Assembly (NCBI GenBank): GCA_037501455.1
Contig: CM074856.1
Span: 18,063,001 to 18,127,000 of the forward strand
DNA: 64,000 nucleotides
Reading direction: 5' to 3'
From: Lantana camara
Lineage: Eukaryota > Streptophyta > Magnoliopsida > Lamiales > Verbenaceae
Position 1 is the stretch's first letter; each line of letters begins with the position of its first letter. Positions 11,494-22,400 of this stretch are shown in pieces. Position numbers and translations under genes: made by a program. The notes under the pieces are model-generated. The model saw only the letters and a program-made list of their open reading frames with translations, ran no database searches and was not told the DNA's origin.

Positions 11494-13327
11494 CCACAAC
11501 TATCGCTTCCGAGAGGTATTTCGAGTTAGCCAAACACTCTAATGGCCAGCTTAAGGGATTTAGGGCCTATGGAGTTGAAGAATATGATCAATCCACAGAT
11601 ACTTGTTGAGTTGGGGATGGCCCCTGGGGTGAGGAGGAACTTAGATCCTGGTACCTCGAATGAAATCCTTCGAAGCCATGTTCATGTTTTTAATTGTGTA
11701 GCTGTCTAATTTTTCCTCACAAAGTCTCTGACCGATGTTTTTTCTTTTTGAAGAAGAACTTCTAATGGTCGTTGCATTAGCCACTCGACGCAAGGAAATG
11801 GAGGATTGAAGAAGGCCACTGAGAAAAAGAACCAGTCCAATCCGACCGAGGAGAAAATCGAGGCTTGGAGGCGGGCCATCAGGGAGGCCATCCCCATCGT
11901 CCTCGAGAAGAGGATTCCTGAAACCCCTCAGAAGAGGGGGTCGACTGACAAATCGGGGGCAGGTGGCGAAGCCCCCCAGTCGAAGAAGCAGAAGAAGGGT
12001 CATCACCATTTTTCTTCCAAGTCTGGGGTCAAAAGTTCTTCTTCGAAGCATAAGTAGCGCGAAAAAACTCCCGTTGCTAATATCCAAGTGGACAGCATGT
12101 CAAGGCCACTGACTCCGGCTCGAGGAGCCATTTTTTCTCTGAATGTCGCATGCACCCTTGCTGGAGCTCGGATACCTCCTCCCCTGAGCAAGAGACCTGT
12201 AGAGGCCGACTAATGGAAAGCTAGGGAATCTGACATCAAAGCTTTTTTTGACTATCCTCCACTAGCCGAGCCCTATTTTCCCTATGGTCTAAATAGCTTG
12301 CATGACAACAGTCAGTTGAGGAGAGCCCGCTCAGCCTCCCTCCCCCACCCTCTCCCCCACGCCCGCCCGTCGAGATTACAAGGTAATCGGGGTTTTGTAT
12401 AGGTCGATGCAGGCCGTGGCCGACCGTCAAGAAAGGTGGAATTACTCTAAGGATGAAATCGAGGCTCGGGTATTCAGAAGGGCATCTCGGTAAGTGAATT
12501 TTGTGATTCGATATGTACTCTCCTCTTTCGAGTGTAAACTAATGCTTGTTCATCCTTTGTAGTGGTTCTAAAACTTCTTCCATTTGTCTAGGAGAAGCTT
12601 CGTGCATCGAACTGCGAGAACTGAACTCGAGAGGGTCGTCGAACGAATGAGGTATGAGCTTGTGGAGAAGGATAAAAATCTAAAGGAAGCGAAGAAGGAG
12701 AAGGCTGAGCTCGACAAGAATCTATTGGAGGCTATTGAGAACCTATCGAAGGTAGAGAGAAGTTTGAAGGTCACGGAGGATAGGGTGGCCAGGTCGGTTC
12801 AGGAGGAAACTGAGGCCAAACATCAAGGTCAGGTCGAAGAGGAAAGGAAGGGGGCCAGCTTCGCCATAAAGAAGTGTGTCAATGGGCTGAAACATGTGGC
12901 TAAGATGTCCGAGAGGCGAGGCGCTTACAAGTTCATGAAGTCGAAAGCCTTCCAAAAGGCGTGCTCGATTATAAGCTTCAAGGATATCGAGGAGGGGTAC
13001 AACCTCTGTTTAGCCCAAGTACAAGCCGCTGGTTACCTTCCCCCCAACTATGATCTGTCGAAGGTTGGGCTCCTATAAGATGATCCTCGACCCCAGGATC
13101 CTCAAGCTCGACCTTTATATCCTGAGCCTGACTTGACCAAGGATGAGTTCGGGTTTGCAATCTATCTAGCTCGAACCATGTACTTTAGAGCTCCTGAGGA
13201 GACTGAGAGAATGCCCCTCGAGTTCAATATCGAAGGTTCCTTTGCCTCCAAAAAAGTCTTGCCCCGAGTACTTCGGAACGAAAGCATTTGTGCCCAGGAA
13301 GGGACCAGAGGAGGAGTCGAGGACTAA
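11494..13327 (+). pseudogene. gag-like plant transposon protein, C-terminal half (split)
   Basis: Continuation of the gag-like element interrupted at 2675: removing the insertion and one target duplication rejoins the sequence. Surviving segments are a Lys/Glu-rich and Ser/Lys-rich basic stretch (11806-12057, with SKKQKKGHHH and SSSSKHK), then a long charged coiled coil (12584-13078: ERVVERMRYELVEKDKNLKE, followed by KAELDKNLLEAIENLSKVE) ending in a hydrophobic part with GYNLCLAQVQAAGYLPPNYD. The layout 'transposase-like domain, basic linker, coiled coil, short C-terminal domain' is common in gag-like proteins of plant non-autonomous elements. Multiple stops and frameshifts break it, and the last fragment ends near 13327. 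No enzyme domain is present. It is dead in its present form. Confidence 0.6.
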
Positions 13328-13329
13328 GG

Positions 13330-14543
13330 CCAGGGATAACGTGCCAGCCCTATCCCTATGCTTTTGAAAGTTGCTGAATGTGAACCATCTTTTAGGGCTC
13401 AACTGTTAGGGTCGAGTCAAAAGTGAGAACGAAAGTACAATACGGAACAAAATGCAATTTGCTCTAAATATATTTTTGGCAACTTCCAAATATGTTAAAG
13501 TTGCATTAGATCATTTTCTGTTTATAGCCGTTGATTATAGAATTCAACAAAGACTCTCTTTCTCCCCGCCATTTCTGTGTTTCACTCCCCGAGCGTTAGG
13601 GTGAAGGCACCGAGGAGGCAGAGTCTCATCACTTCTGTCGAAGTTCCGCTGCAGGTAATTTCTTTCCAGAATTTGGGTAATTTCTCTGTCAATCTGCTTA
13701 TTTTCTTCAATTTATGCGTGTCTGGATGCAATTCTGCATTTCTTTTGGGAATTCTTCCTCCATTCGTAGTTTTTGCTCGGATTCTGGATCTGATGTTTAT
13801 GGCGATTCACTTATGCTTGTTCCCGTCTTTGTACGCGGTTTTGTTTGTTTTTATTTCAATATGTTTTTACAGTTTTTTTTTTTGCTTCTCGTTCAATGCA
13901 TTTTCTTCAGAGCTTCGAATTCTGCTCTCCTGGTGAAATTGAAATATTTTCAGTACCAAAGATTGCTTCTTCATACGTGTGAATTAGTGTGAAACTTGAA
14001 GTTAATGTTGTGTGTTTAAGATAATGTCTGATTTTAGTTGGGTTAATGTTGTAAAGGCTCAATCATTCTCTAAAATTGTCAATTAGTGGGCTTGTCTTGA
14101 TTAAAATTGGTATCACTGGTAATTTGGTTGTGATAATTGGGGATTGTGGTAGCGTTCATACATTAATATCATGTGATGTTTCAATTACCAATTATTGTGT
14201 TTTGGTTCAGTTTTTTGAGAATCATGATGTTGTTTAAAGTTATCTCACCTGGTTTAATGATTTGAGTTGTTATGGACTATTCAATCTTTGTCTTTTGAGC
14301 TATAATAATGATGGATTTCATACAACACAATAATGATTGAAGCGATGCGAACTCTCTCTCTCTCTCTCTCAGTAACTTTTACTGTGCTAAAATTTGGCTA
14401 TTGTACTATTTTGATAGTAATTTTCCTTTATAACCAACAGAAATGAAAAGAAAGCAAGTATATCCGAGTGTTTCAAATCCCTCCTTGTATAAATCCTTTC
14501 TTAAATCCAATTCATTTGATCTATCTATAAACCCTTTTTCCAT
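13330..14543 (+). other. end of gag-like relic, then possible 5' exon and intron of the carrier pseudogene
   Basis: No coding gene seen. Around 13545-13654 there is a CT-rich stretch followed by a CAG|GTAATTT donor-like site, which resembles a 5' untranslated exon and intron of the carrier pseudogene starting at 14544. The frames at 13577-13992 are hydrophobic by-products of T-rich intron-like sequence. A short (CT)n run lies near 14351-14380. Confidence 0.4.
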
Positions 14544-15262
14544 GACTATGCTCGTACTAGGTTGGCAAATGATGTTAAGGCTGCAAAGAGGGGAGGCGAG
14601 TGGCAACTCAATTGCTTGGTTGGTAACTACAAGAAGACTTTAGCATCTGATGGAATGTTGGATTATATCATAGTTTCAGTATCTAATGGGTTGAAATGAT
14701 TGTGTATTGTTGCCTCTACTTCAGAATGTATGATTCTTTGAAGCTAGTGGTTCTTATTGGGTTCTTATTGGCAAGATGCAGGTAAAACAGAACTACTGAT
14801 TTTAAATTCCTACTAGTTAAAAGATACTTTTGGAAGAAAATGCTGAAACACCGGTGGCGACATTCCAAAATAAGTGGGAGCTTTTGAGTGATTATGCCAA
14901 ACCTTAGGGATGTATGTGTTATTTTATCCTATTGTATTTTACTCAACCTTTTTCTAGGCTTGCTTTTGAAATCTATTATTTGTTTTTCGGGCTTTGTTAG
15001 CTTTTCCCTTGGTTGGCTTATCACGAATGGTGCTGGTCTTGCATCCTATCCAATGAATCCTGTTTGAAGGAGGATGACGATAACCTCTGGTGAAACATTA
15101 AAATAAAAAAGCTCTGTGGCTGCATTTTCTCTTATCTTAAAGAATGAAGGAGCTAAATCACTCTTCAAGGATGTTGGTGCTAACATTCTTCAGGTCATTG
15201 CTGGTGCTGGAATGCTTGCTGGCTATGATAAGCTGCAGTTAATTGTCTTTGGAAAGAAATAC
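14544..15262 (+). pseudogene. mitochondrial ADP/ATP carrier pseudogene (C-terminal part)
   Basis: Translations match the C-terminal half of the plant ADP/ATP translocator. From 14544: [19 protein letters not shown], then YKKTLASDG, then a degraded stretch and MYDSLKLVVLIG. From 14999, in one frame: SFSLGWLITNGAGLASYP, RRMTITSGE, and [20 protein letters not shown] followed by [20 protein letters not shown]. The nucleotide-carrier signature RRRMM is reduced to a stop followed by RRMTI. Stops occur within SNGLK*, at MNPV*RR and at LK*KSS. A GCAG|GTAAAA donor near 14781 and a TTAG acceptor at 15000 remain, so the copy kept an intron and is not a retrocopy. The N-terminal two thirds, including the first carrier repeat, are missing. 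The intact gene would exchange ADP and ATP across the inner mitochondrial membrane; this copy cannot. Confidence 0.9.
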
Positions 15263-16342
15263 TCTGCTATATATTGTTGGAAGACAAACATGCAGACAGA
15301 TCTTTGCTATTTTTTAATAGTTATTGATGGGGAGACGTCTCCACGACCATCTTGCTTTTGGATGGAATCTTTGGCATCATAAAAATTTCATACGGTTACA
15401 CAGTAGCGGCTCTGATGAAGCTAATGATAGAGCTTCAGAGTTCATATATTGAGGTGTGTAATATATTTTGAGTCTTGTCAGCATAGATTTCTGAGAAATT
15501 ATTAATTAGCAAGCAATACATTTGCACCTTGCTAATATCTTGCTTATATTATGTGAATATTTAATCTTAGAACAAGAAAACCCCATAACTAGTGTGGGTA
15601 GTTTTGAAAGAGAGATATGCTGAACAACAACAAGAAAGCCAGTGTAGAGGTGAGACAACATGAGGCGCAGTGGACACCTTATAAGAGTTTTTATGTAAAT
15701 TAGAATTTTATGAGATATTTTATGTCAATTAACTTTGGTCAGGTTTTTAGTTCCACTTAGAAATAGCGTGTGGAGAGTCGGGTTTGATTACATGTGTGCT
15801 ATTGATGCCTGTTGAATAAAATTTGAGTTTAATATTTAGTATGTATTAATCTTTCCGCTACACTTGAATTTGGCATTAATGTAATTGTGGAGGATTTGAT
15901 TGACTAGACTAAAAGAATGCATATAAATGTAGGCTGAACAAACAATTACTCCTAAAGCATCCAATGTAGATGCTTAGGTATGAGAATGATAACAAGTGGA
16001 TTTTATTTCATCATATGTGTAAAGTACAATAACATGAATCATAGTTGAAAATAGATCTAATAACATATTACACTGGAAAAGGATACAAGCCTCCAGATTT
16101 AGGAACTTTGATATATAATTAAGAAAAAGTATTGCAAACTTTACATGACCGTTTTCCCTTGGAATTTCCCTTTTTGGTTAAATATTTCATGTTTCATCTT
16201 GAAGGAGAGGGAAAAGGATTTTATTTGCATTTGGAAATCTTTAATGAAGAAAACAAAGAAGAACAAGTGCTGATTAAAATGAAATATTGATTTTGGTTCA
16301 GGACTGATGAATAATAATATTGCGGTGGAGGTTGTTTTTGCT
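15263..16342. other. intergenic, 3' flank of extensin
   Basis: About 1.1 kb between the carrier pseudogene and the extensin stop codon. The part just below 16343 should be the extensin 3' untranslated region on the minus strand. Otherwise it is AT-rich with no gene seen. Confidence 0.5.
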
Positions 16343-18409
16343 CTAATAGTAAACAGGTGGTGGTGGTGGGGATTTGTAGACATAAGGTGGTGGCGGCGGA
16401 GACTTGTAGACATAGGGAGGCGGTGGTGGTGACTCGTATTTGTAAGGTGGGGGTGGAGGTGACTCATATTTGTAAGGAGGTGGTGGTGGGGATTTGTAGA
16501 CATAAGGTGGTGGTGGCGGAGACTTGTAGACATAGGGAGGCGGTGGTGGTGACTCGTATTTGTAAGGTGGGGGTGGAGGTGACTCATATTTGTAAGGTGG
16601 TGGAGGTGGAGATTTGTAAACGTAAGGGGGTGGTGGTGGTGACTCGTATTTGTAAGGAGGTGGTGGTGGAGATTTGTAGACATAAGGAGGAGGAGGTGGA
16701 GATTTGTAGACGTATGGTGGTGGCGGTGGGGACTCATACTTGTAGGGTGGTGGGGGAGGAGATTTGTAAACGTACGGAGGTGGTGGTGGTGATTCGTATT
16801 TGTAAGGAGGTGGTGGTGGAGATTTGTAGACATAAGGAGGAGGTGGTGGAGATTTGTAGACGTATGGTGGGGGTGGTGGCGACTCATACTTGTAGGGTGG
16901 TGGTGGAGGAGATTTGTAAACATACGGAGGTGGTGGTGGTGACTCGTATTTGTAAGGAGGTGGTGGTGGAGATTTGTAGACATAAGGAGGAGGTGGTGGA
17001 GATTTGTAGACGTATGGTGGTGGTGGTGGTGACTCATATTTGTATGGTGGTGGTGGTGGGGACTCATACTTGTAGGGTGGTGGGGGAGGAGATTTGTAAA
17101 CGTACGGAGGTGGTGGTGGTGATTCGTATTTGTAAGGAGGTGGTGGTGGAGATTTGTAGACATAAGGAGGAGGTGGTGGAGATTTGTAGACGTATGGTGG
17201 TGGTGGTGGCGACTCATATTTGTATGGTGGTGGTGGTGGGGACTCATACTTGTAGGGTGGTGGGGGAGGAGATTTGTAAACATACGGAGGTGGTGGTGGT
17301 GACTCGTATTTGTAAGGAGGTGGTGGTGGAGATTTGTAGACGTATGGTGGTGGTGGTGGGGACTCATACTTGTAGGGTGGTGGGGGAGGAGATTTGTAAA
17401 CGTACGGAGGTGGTGGTGGTGACTCGTATTTGTAAGGAGGTGGTGGTGGGGACTCATACTTGTAGGGTGGTGGGGGAGGAGATTTGTAAACGTATGGAGG
17501 TGGTGGTGGTGACTCATACTTGTAAGGTGGTGGAGGTGGAGATTTGTAGACATAAGGAGGAGGTGGTGGAGATTTGTAGACGTATGGTGGTGGTGGTGGG
17601 GATTCATACTTGTAAGGTGGTGGGGGAGGAGATTTGTAAACATACGGAGGTGGTGGTGGTGACTCATACTTGTAAGGTGGTGGCGGTGGAGATTTGTAAA
17701 CATATGGTGGCGGTGGAGGTGACTCATACTTGTAAGGTGGCGGTGGTGGAGATTTGTAGACATATGGTGGTGGTGGTGGTGACTCATATTTGTAGGGAGG
17801 AGGTGGAGGAGATTTGTAGACATAGGGCGGCGGTGGCGGCGACTCGTACTTGTAAGGCGGTGGTGGAGGCGATTCGTACTTGTAAGGTGGTGGAGGTGGA
17901 GATTTGTAGACATATGGAGGTGGTGGTGGTGACTCATACTTGTAGGGAGGTGGTGGAGGAGATTTGTAGACATATGGTGGCGGTGGTGGTGACTCGTATT
18001 TGTAGGGCGGTGGTGGAGGAGATTTGTAGACATAGGGCGGTGGCGGCGGCGACTCATACTTGTACGGCGGTGGTGGAGGAGATTCATACTTGTAAGGTGG
18101 AGGGGGTGGAGATTTGTAGACATATGGAGGTGGTGGCGGCGACTCGTACTTATAAGGAGGCGGTGGTGGTGGAGACTTGTATTCGTAAGGAGGTGGTGGT
18201 GGTGGAGAGCTGTAAACATAAGGAGGCGGCGGCGGCGACTCATACTTGTATGGAGGCGGTGGAGGTGAACTGTAAACATAAGGCTGATATGATAGAGGCG
18301 ACTCGTACTTGTACGACTTCCAGAATGGGGGGTCGGCCCTCACACTCACTGCAAGACTGGATAAGAGAGCCACCAGAACCCACAGCTGGGGTTCCATGTA
18401 GCTCACCAT
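16343..18409 (-). CDS. extensin, SPPPPP-YKY/YVY type
   Basis: A 688-residue secreted cell-wall hydroxyproline-rich glycoprotein in a single exon. Residues 1 to about 26 form a signal peptide (MVSYMEPQLWVLVALLSSLA, then VSVRA|D). After a short Tyr-rich part the rest is about sixty decapeptides alternating SPPPPPYKYE and SPPPPPYVYK, ending SPPPPPVYY. In extensins Ser-Pro blocks become hydroxylated and glycosylated, and YKY/YVY motifs form intra- and intermolecular tyrosine cross-links that make the wall network. I chose the ATG at 18409 (good context, directly before the signal peptide). An in-frame ATG at 18481 lies only a few bases from the TATA box, so probably upstream of transcription start. 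The repeats are so regular at DNA level that long frames stay open on both strands in the same region; those are by-products. Repeat number may be polymorphic or affected by assembly. Confidence 0.96.
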   Translation of the reverse strand: MVSYMEPQLWVLVALLSSLAVSVRADPPFWKSYKYESPLSYQPYVYSSPPPPPYKYESPPPPPYVYSSPPPPPPYEYKSPPPPPPYKYESPPPPPYVYKSPPPPPYKYESPPPPPYKYESPPPPPYVYKSPPPPPYKYESPPPPPYVYKSPPPPPYKYESPPPPPYVYKSPPPPPYKYESPPPPPYKYESPPPPPYVYKSPPPPPYKYESPPPPPYVYKSPPPPPYKYESPPPPPYVYKSPPPPPYKYESPPPPPYVYKSPPPPPYKYESPPPPPYVYKSPPPPPYVYKSPPPPPYKYESPPPPPYVYKSPPPPPYKYESPPPPPYKYESPPPPPYVYKSPPPPPYKYESPPPPPYVYKSPPPPPYKYESPPPPPYVYKSPPPPPYKYESPPPPPYKYESPPPPPYVYKSPPPPPYVYKSPPPPPYKYESPPPPPYVYKSPPPPPYKYESPPPPPYKYESPPPPPYVYKSPPPPPYVYKSPPPPPYKYESPPPPPYVYKSPPPPPYKYESPPPPPYVYKSPPPPPYVYKSPPPPPYKYESPPPPPYVYKSPPPPPYKYESPPPPPYVYKSPPPPPYVYKSPPPPPYKYESPPPPPYVYKSPPPPPYKYESPPPPPYKYESPPPPPYVYKSPPPPPYVYKSPPPPPYKYESPPPPPYKYESPPPPPYVYKSPPPPPYVYKSPPPPPVYY

Positions 18410-18485
18410 GGCGGGTAAGCTAATATCTGATGATGATTTAAGTTGGTTTTTCCTTTGAATTGCAGTATAGAGACTTATCATTCAG

Positions 18486-18494
18486 TATATATAA
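18486..18494 (-). promoter_or_regulatory. TATA box of the extensin gene
   Basis: On the minus strand the sequence reads CTTATATATACTG, with the TATA core about 80 bp upstream of the chosen start codon. Transcription would begin about 30 bp downstream, near 18455-18460, giving a roughly 50-nt leader. Confidence 0.7.
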
Positions 18495-18499
18495 GCATT

Positions 18500-20323
18500 T
18501 CCCCAAACTAATATTGAACTAGTCCTCAATTATTTTGCTAATTTCCATACATTTAATATGGTTTGGTAATTGCTTATGTGAGCTGTAGGTACGAACTAGT
18601 CAGTTTAATCAAGAAGAGTTTCTTTTCCATACTTTCAACCTCGCACATAGCTGTTTCTTGATATTATTATAACTTAAAAGGACTTGTTCTAATCTGACTA
18701 ATTTTGTTAACTCTGGCTGAAACGGTTACGAAAGCGAAATTAAGGTTGTATTATATTAAACAGCTTGCAGAGGAAAGGTGAGAGATCACTTTCTCTATTA
18801 TCTCTCTAATATAAAATTACTAATTTGTGCCATTAAACTTAGAGAAGACTTTGAAGTCTCTTACAAAGTCTATTATGTACTATCCTGTTGTACTAATTCT
18901 ATTATGCATTATCCTGTTAATACAAAATTTAAACAAGTTTTAGCATTCCAACTTGTGTACCTTGTTTGTCTGTAGGTATAAGGATAATTGCCCAAGATTG
19001 TTCGATAGGATATTCTTACATGCATCAGGTCTGGAGTTCTGCGCGTACACTCGATGAAAATATATAAAAAGAAAAAATGCAGGTTTCAACGTGACCGTGG
19101 TATGTATGTGGAATCCTGCATTCGTTGTATAGAAGAATTTTTCGTTTTTTCGATAATTTGACTCGTTTCACTTGAAATTGTGATTCTTCTTGTCACGATC
19201 GTTCTTGCCGGATTTCACGTTTTATAGCTGTAATGAGAAAATAAGTGTCCATATACAGTTTAATGCAGTCTTGAAAAGTATTATATTGGCAAAATAATTG
19301 CTACATATTTTTAAGTTTTTTGGGAGAACTCAGCTATGGTAGTTGTTGAACTATTCTTATATTTACTAATATTTGCAGGTTTAATCATGGTCACGTTTGT
19401 TGCCCGTTCATTGTCTGAGAATGTTCAAAGTTGAAAGCTTGTAAGCACTTTTGTTTTCTTTTATTATAATTCTGTCTTGTTATTGGTGTGGCAATAATAA
19501 TAATGATAACTTGTCTTTGTTGTTGTAGTAGTTAGTATTTGTTTATGGACAGAGTCAACAGAATGTATGCTGAGATTTGCTCAAATTCAGACTTTTTGAT
19601 GTTGTTGATGTCACTTGAAATTTACATATATTTAAATAAGGATAAAAGATTTTACCATTCTCAATTTTTATTTTATTTTATTTTTTTTAACTTTGCAACT
19701 TAAATTAAAAAGTGTCCGAAATTGTAACTTCAACGATCGTTTTTTAATAAATTGTAATTGTGTACGTATTACATAATGAATGAAGTGAACAATTTTGGGT
19801 ACGTGGTAGGTTACATTTTGTTAAAAACAAAAGTTAATTTTGCAAACCTAAGAGTTTTTTAGTGCTCGCAAAGTAAAAAAAAAAATAAGGATAGTAAAAA
19901 TATTTATTTTTCAAATATTGATCAGCAAATGTTGATCGACAAAATAGAATATTAAAAAACAATTACATTTATCAAAATTCATTAATCTGAATTCCCGGAT
20001 GTAATGTTAATACTTTGATATAATCAGGACAAATTTTTGAATATGTTAATGCAATTGAGAGAGTCAACACACCACTCCATTTGTGTATGTCTTTCAAACT
20101 AAATACTCTCCAGACTCCATATGTCAAACAGCAAATGAGGAGTCATGATCTAATTTTGATCATAAAGACCCTAGTTCCAGGCAACTTGCACAATAAAGTA
20201 CAGATTAACAGGACAAAAAATGTTATTAATCCAATTCCGAAAAAATGTTCTTCACTTACAAAGATTAACTGAAGAAAAACTCTAAACAAAGGGATGATGA
20301 TAGATGATATAATTGCTTAAACT
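18500..20323. other. intergenic: extensin promoter and 3' flank of RPL18
   Basis: AT-rich, with no supported gene. The right part (about 20050-20323) probably holds the 3' untranslated region of the RPL18 gene, which is transcribed leftwards. The left part is the extensin upstream region. Confidence 0.5.
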
Positions 20324-22233
20324 TTAAAACTGCAAACCATGCTCCCGGGCAGCATCAGCAAGGGCCTCGATCCGCCCGTGGTAGGGGTAACCACCCCGAT
20401 CGAACGCCACCTTCGTTATCCCCTTCTCAAGACAAGCTTTTGCAAGAACTTCACCAACTTTCTTGGCCACATCCTATCAATATTAAAAACTTCATAAGGT
20501 TAAATAACCCCACAAATTTCACTTTTAGTCCTACAGAAGAATGTCAAATTCATAGTTCGTTGCACAGTACCATTAATGGTAATTTTGTCGCATGGTTCAT
20601 GTTTTGGCAAATTTTACTCTCGACCAACAGATGTGGGGAAGCATACACGAGCAGAAGACGGGGAAAAACTCATTATTTAGTCGCATAGGGAAAGTCGAGT
20701 TGAAAACCAGCCGGATACTTAAAATGTATTTTTGATTGCTTTCTTTTTTGCAAAATTGTTCCTAATTTAGCCTAAATTTTCTTCAAATACTCCATTACAT
20801 ACAGAGTACAGACAGACACCAAAAACCAGAAAAAAATAGAAGGGAAGGCAAATCCAGTCTTCATCACTAAGAAATCTTTTGGAAGAACTCTTGAATGCAT
20901 AGACATTTTAGTTTATAAGAATATAGAGAGAGGTAATTCGACTTACAATAGTTGGACCAGAGCTGTAATCAAACTCCTCTGAGATGGGTTTCTGCATGGT
21001 AGAGGCTGAAGCAAGAGTATGCATCTTGGAGTCATCAATCACCTGAGCATAGATATGTTTGTTGGAACGGAAAACACATAATCTTGGCCTTTCGGATGTT
21101 CCTTCAACCTAGCAAGAGAACACGTTATCCCGCTTCAGATGTTGTCACTAAGACAATCACTGAGAAATGCAACAACGAGAAAGAAATACGGTTTAAGCAG
21201 TTTCGAACAAGCAGGGTAGTGGGAAGCAAAGCAGGTGCATAAAAACCAAACACATACACATATATATTCAACATCCTACCCCCACCTTCCCAAAACAATA
21301 AAAATGATTTCTATATTTTTTATAAGTTATATTTCAGGTCCCATATAAAGTTTGTGGCTCTGTCCCTTCATTTATGAGCAAACAATACTAGCAATCTTAT
21401 ATCAGATATGAGTATGAATACGGGTTGAAAATTGACAACAAATTAGTGGGAATAAGCTATACCGAGAAAAGAATGTGCTCAAGAAGAATTCATTTCTAGC
21501 TATAACCCACAATTTGGCTTCCTAAACTAATCCAATTTCCTTTTAAATTGTTACTATATCATACATTATCAAACTACTCTATAAAACATTTTATCAGCTA
21601 CATGGTTCTGAAGAAGTGAATCAAACTAGTCAGCACTTCATAAACTTGACCTATAAGGCATAAGCCACTACACTCCATAACAATAACATTTTTGCTTTAT
21701 CAACAACTGGTTCCTCATGAAAACAAAGAAAAACACCACACAATCATTTCCACAAACAGTTGGCGTACATCATTTCCCACACAACTTCACCACTACAAAT
21801 CTTCAGTACATCATATCCAAAATATGAACACACTATAGATACCCGTATACCCTTATCCATTTTCGAATACACAATCTCCTTTAATCTCATATACCCAGAA
21901 ACAGAAATACAACTCTTCAAGAGCTCAAGCGCAGAGGATTAAAACTTGCCCACAATAATTAAATACACAAAACCGAAATTAAGGACAGATACAACAATCA
22001 AGATAATCGGGAAAAGAAAAGGAAAAGCTAGAAGTTACCTTCTTACGGACACGGACATGTCGAGCACTCCTGTCCTGAGTACGGGTTCTTGTCTTGGCTT
22101 CAACGACGAGACGCTGTAGGCGGAGAGATGGCGCAGAAACTGAATTCCGGCGGCTGAAATTACAAAGCTGCCGCTGTTGGGTAGAACCCCAACTGCTCTG
22201 GAGAAACGAGAGCGAGAGAGAATTGCAAGACAT
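20324..22233 (-). CDS. RPL18: plastid 50S ribosomal protein L18 (uL18c)
   Basis: Three exons on the minus strand: 22233-22039, 21108-20947 and 20473-20324. All three junctions are in phase 0 with GT-AG introns of 930 and 473 bp, and the product is 168 residues. Residues 1 to about 43 are Ser/Arg-rich with few acidic residues, typical of a chloroplast transit peptide. The mature part reads [20 protein letters not shown], then [71 protein letters not shown], and ends AAREHGLQF. The pattern [14 protein letters not shown] and FDRGGYxYHGR is diagnostic of bacterial-type L18, which binds 5S rRNA in the large subunit. The plant gene is nuclear and its product works in plastid translation. The frame is intact at every splice site. 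A mitochondrial L18 is less likely because of the close match to the plastid form. Confidence 0.95.
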
Positions 22234-22400
22234 TTTCTTGGGATGTTCTTATTACTTGTCTATCTCTACTGATAAAAATGTGTTCACTGTTAGGATAAGG
22301 AGGGAGGCATGGGAGGAAGATGGATAAAGAAGGGAAAATTTGCAATTACCTCCCTAAAGAATTGGAAATTCTTATTTGTGCCCCCTAAATTAGTAAATTC
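22234..22400 (-). promoter_or_regulatory. probable RPL18 promoter and leader
   Basis: The region directly upstream of the RPL18 start codon on the minus strand. It is moderately pyrimidine-rich on that strand, with no clear TATA box, as is common for housekeeping plastid-protein genes. The exact start is unknown. Confidence 0.35.

Noticed and set aside
13577..13992. Hydrophobic small proteins on the plus strand
   Set aside because: The frames come from T-rich, intron-like sequence after a donor-type site. No homology that I recognise and overlapping frames look alike.
16141..18423. Long His/Ser/Thr-rich minus-strand frame and long Val/Cys/Arg-rich plus-strand frame over the extensin
   Set aside because: They are produced by the stop-free 30-bp periodicity of the extensin repeat. 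Neither has a signal peptide or known domain, and the extensin frame has a signal peptide and the expected protein pattern.
18410..18481. Earlier in-frame start codon for the extensin at 18481
   Set aside because: It sits a few bases from the TATA box, so it is likely upstream of transcription start, and it would put 24 polar residues before a good signal peptide.
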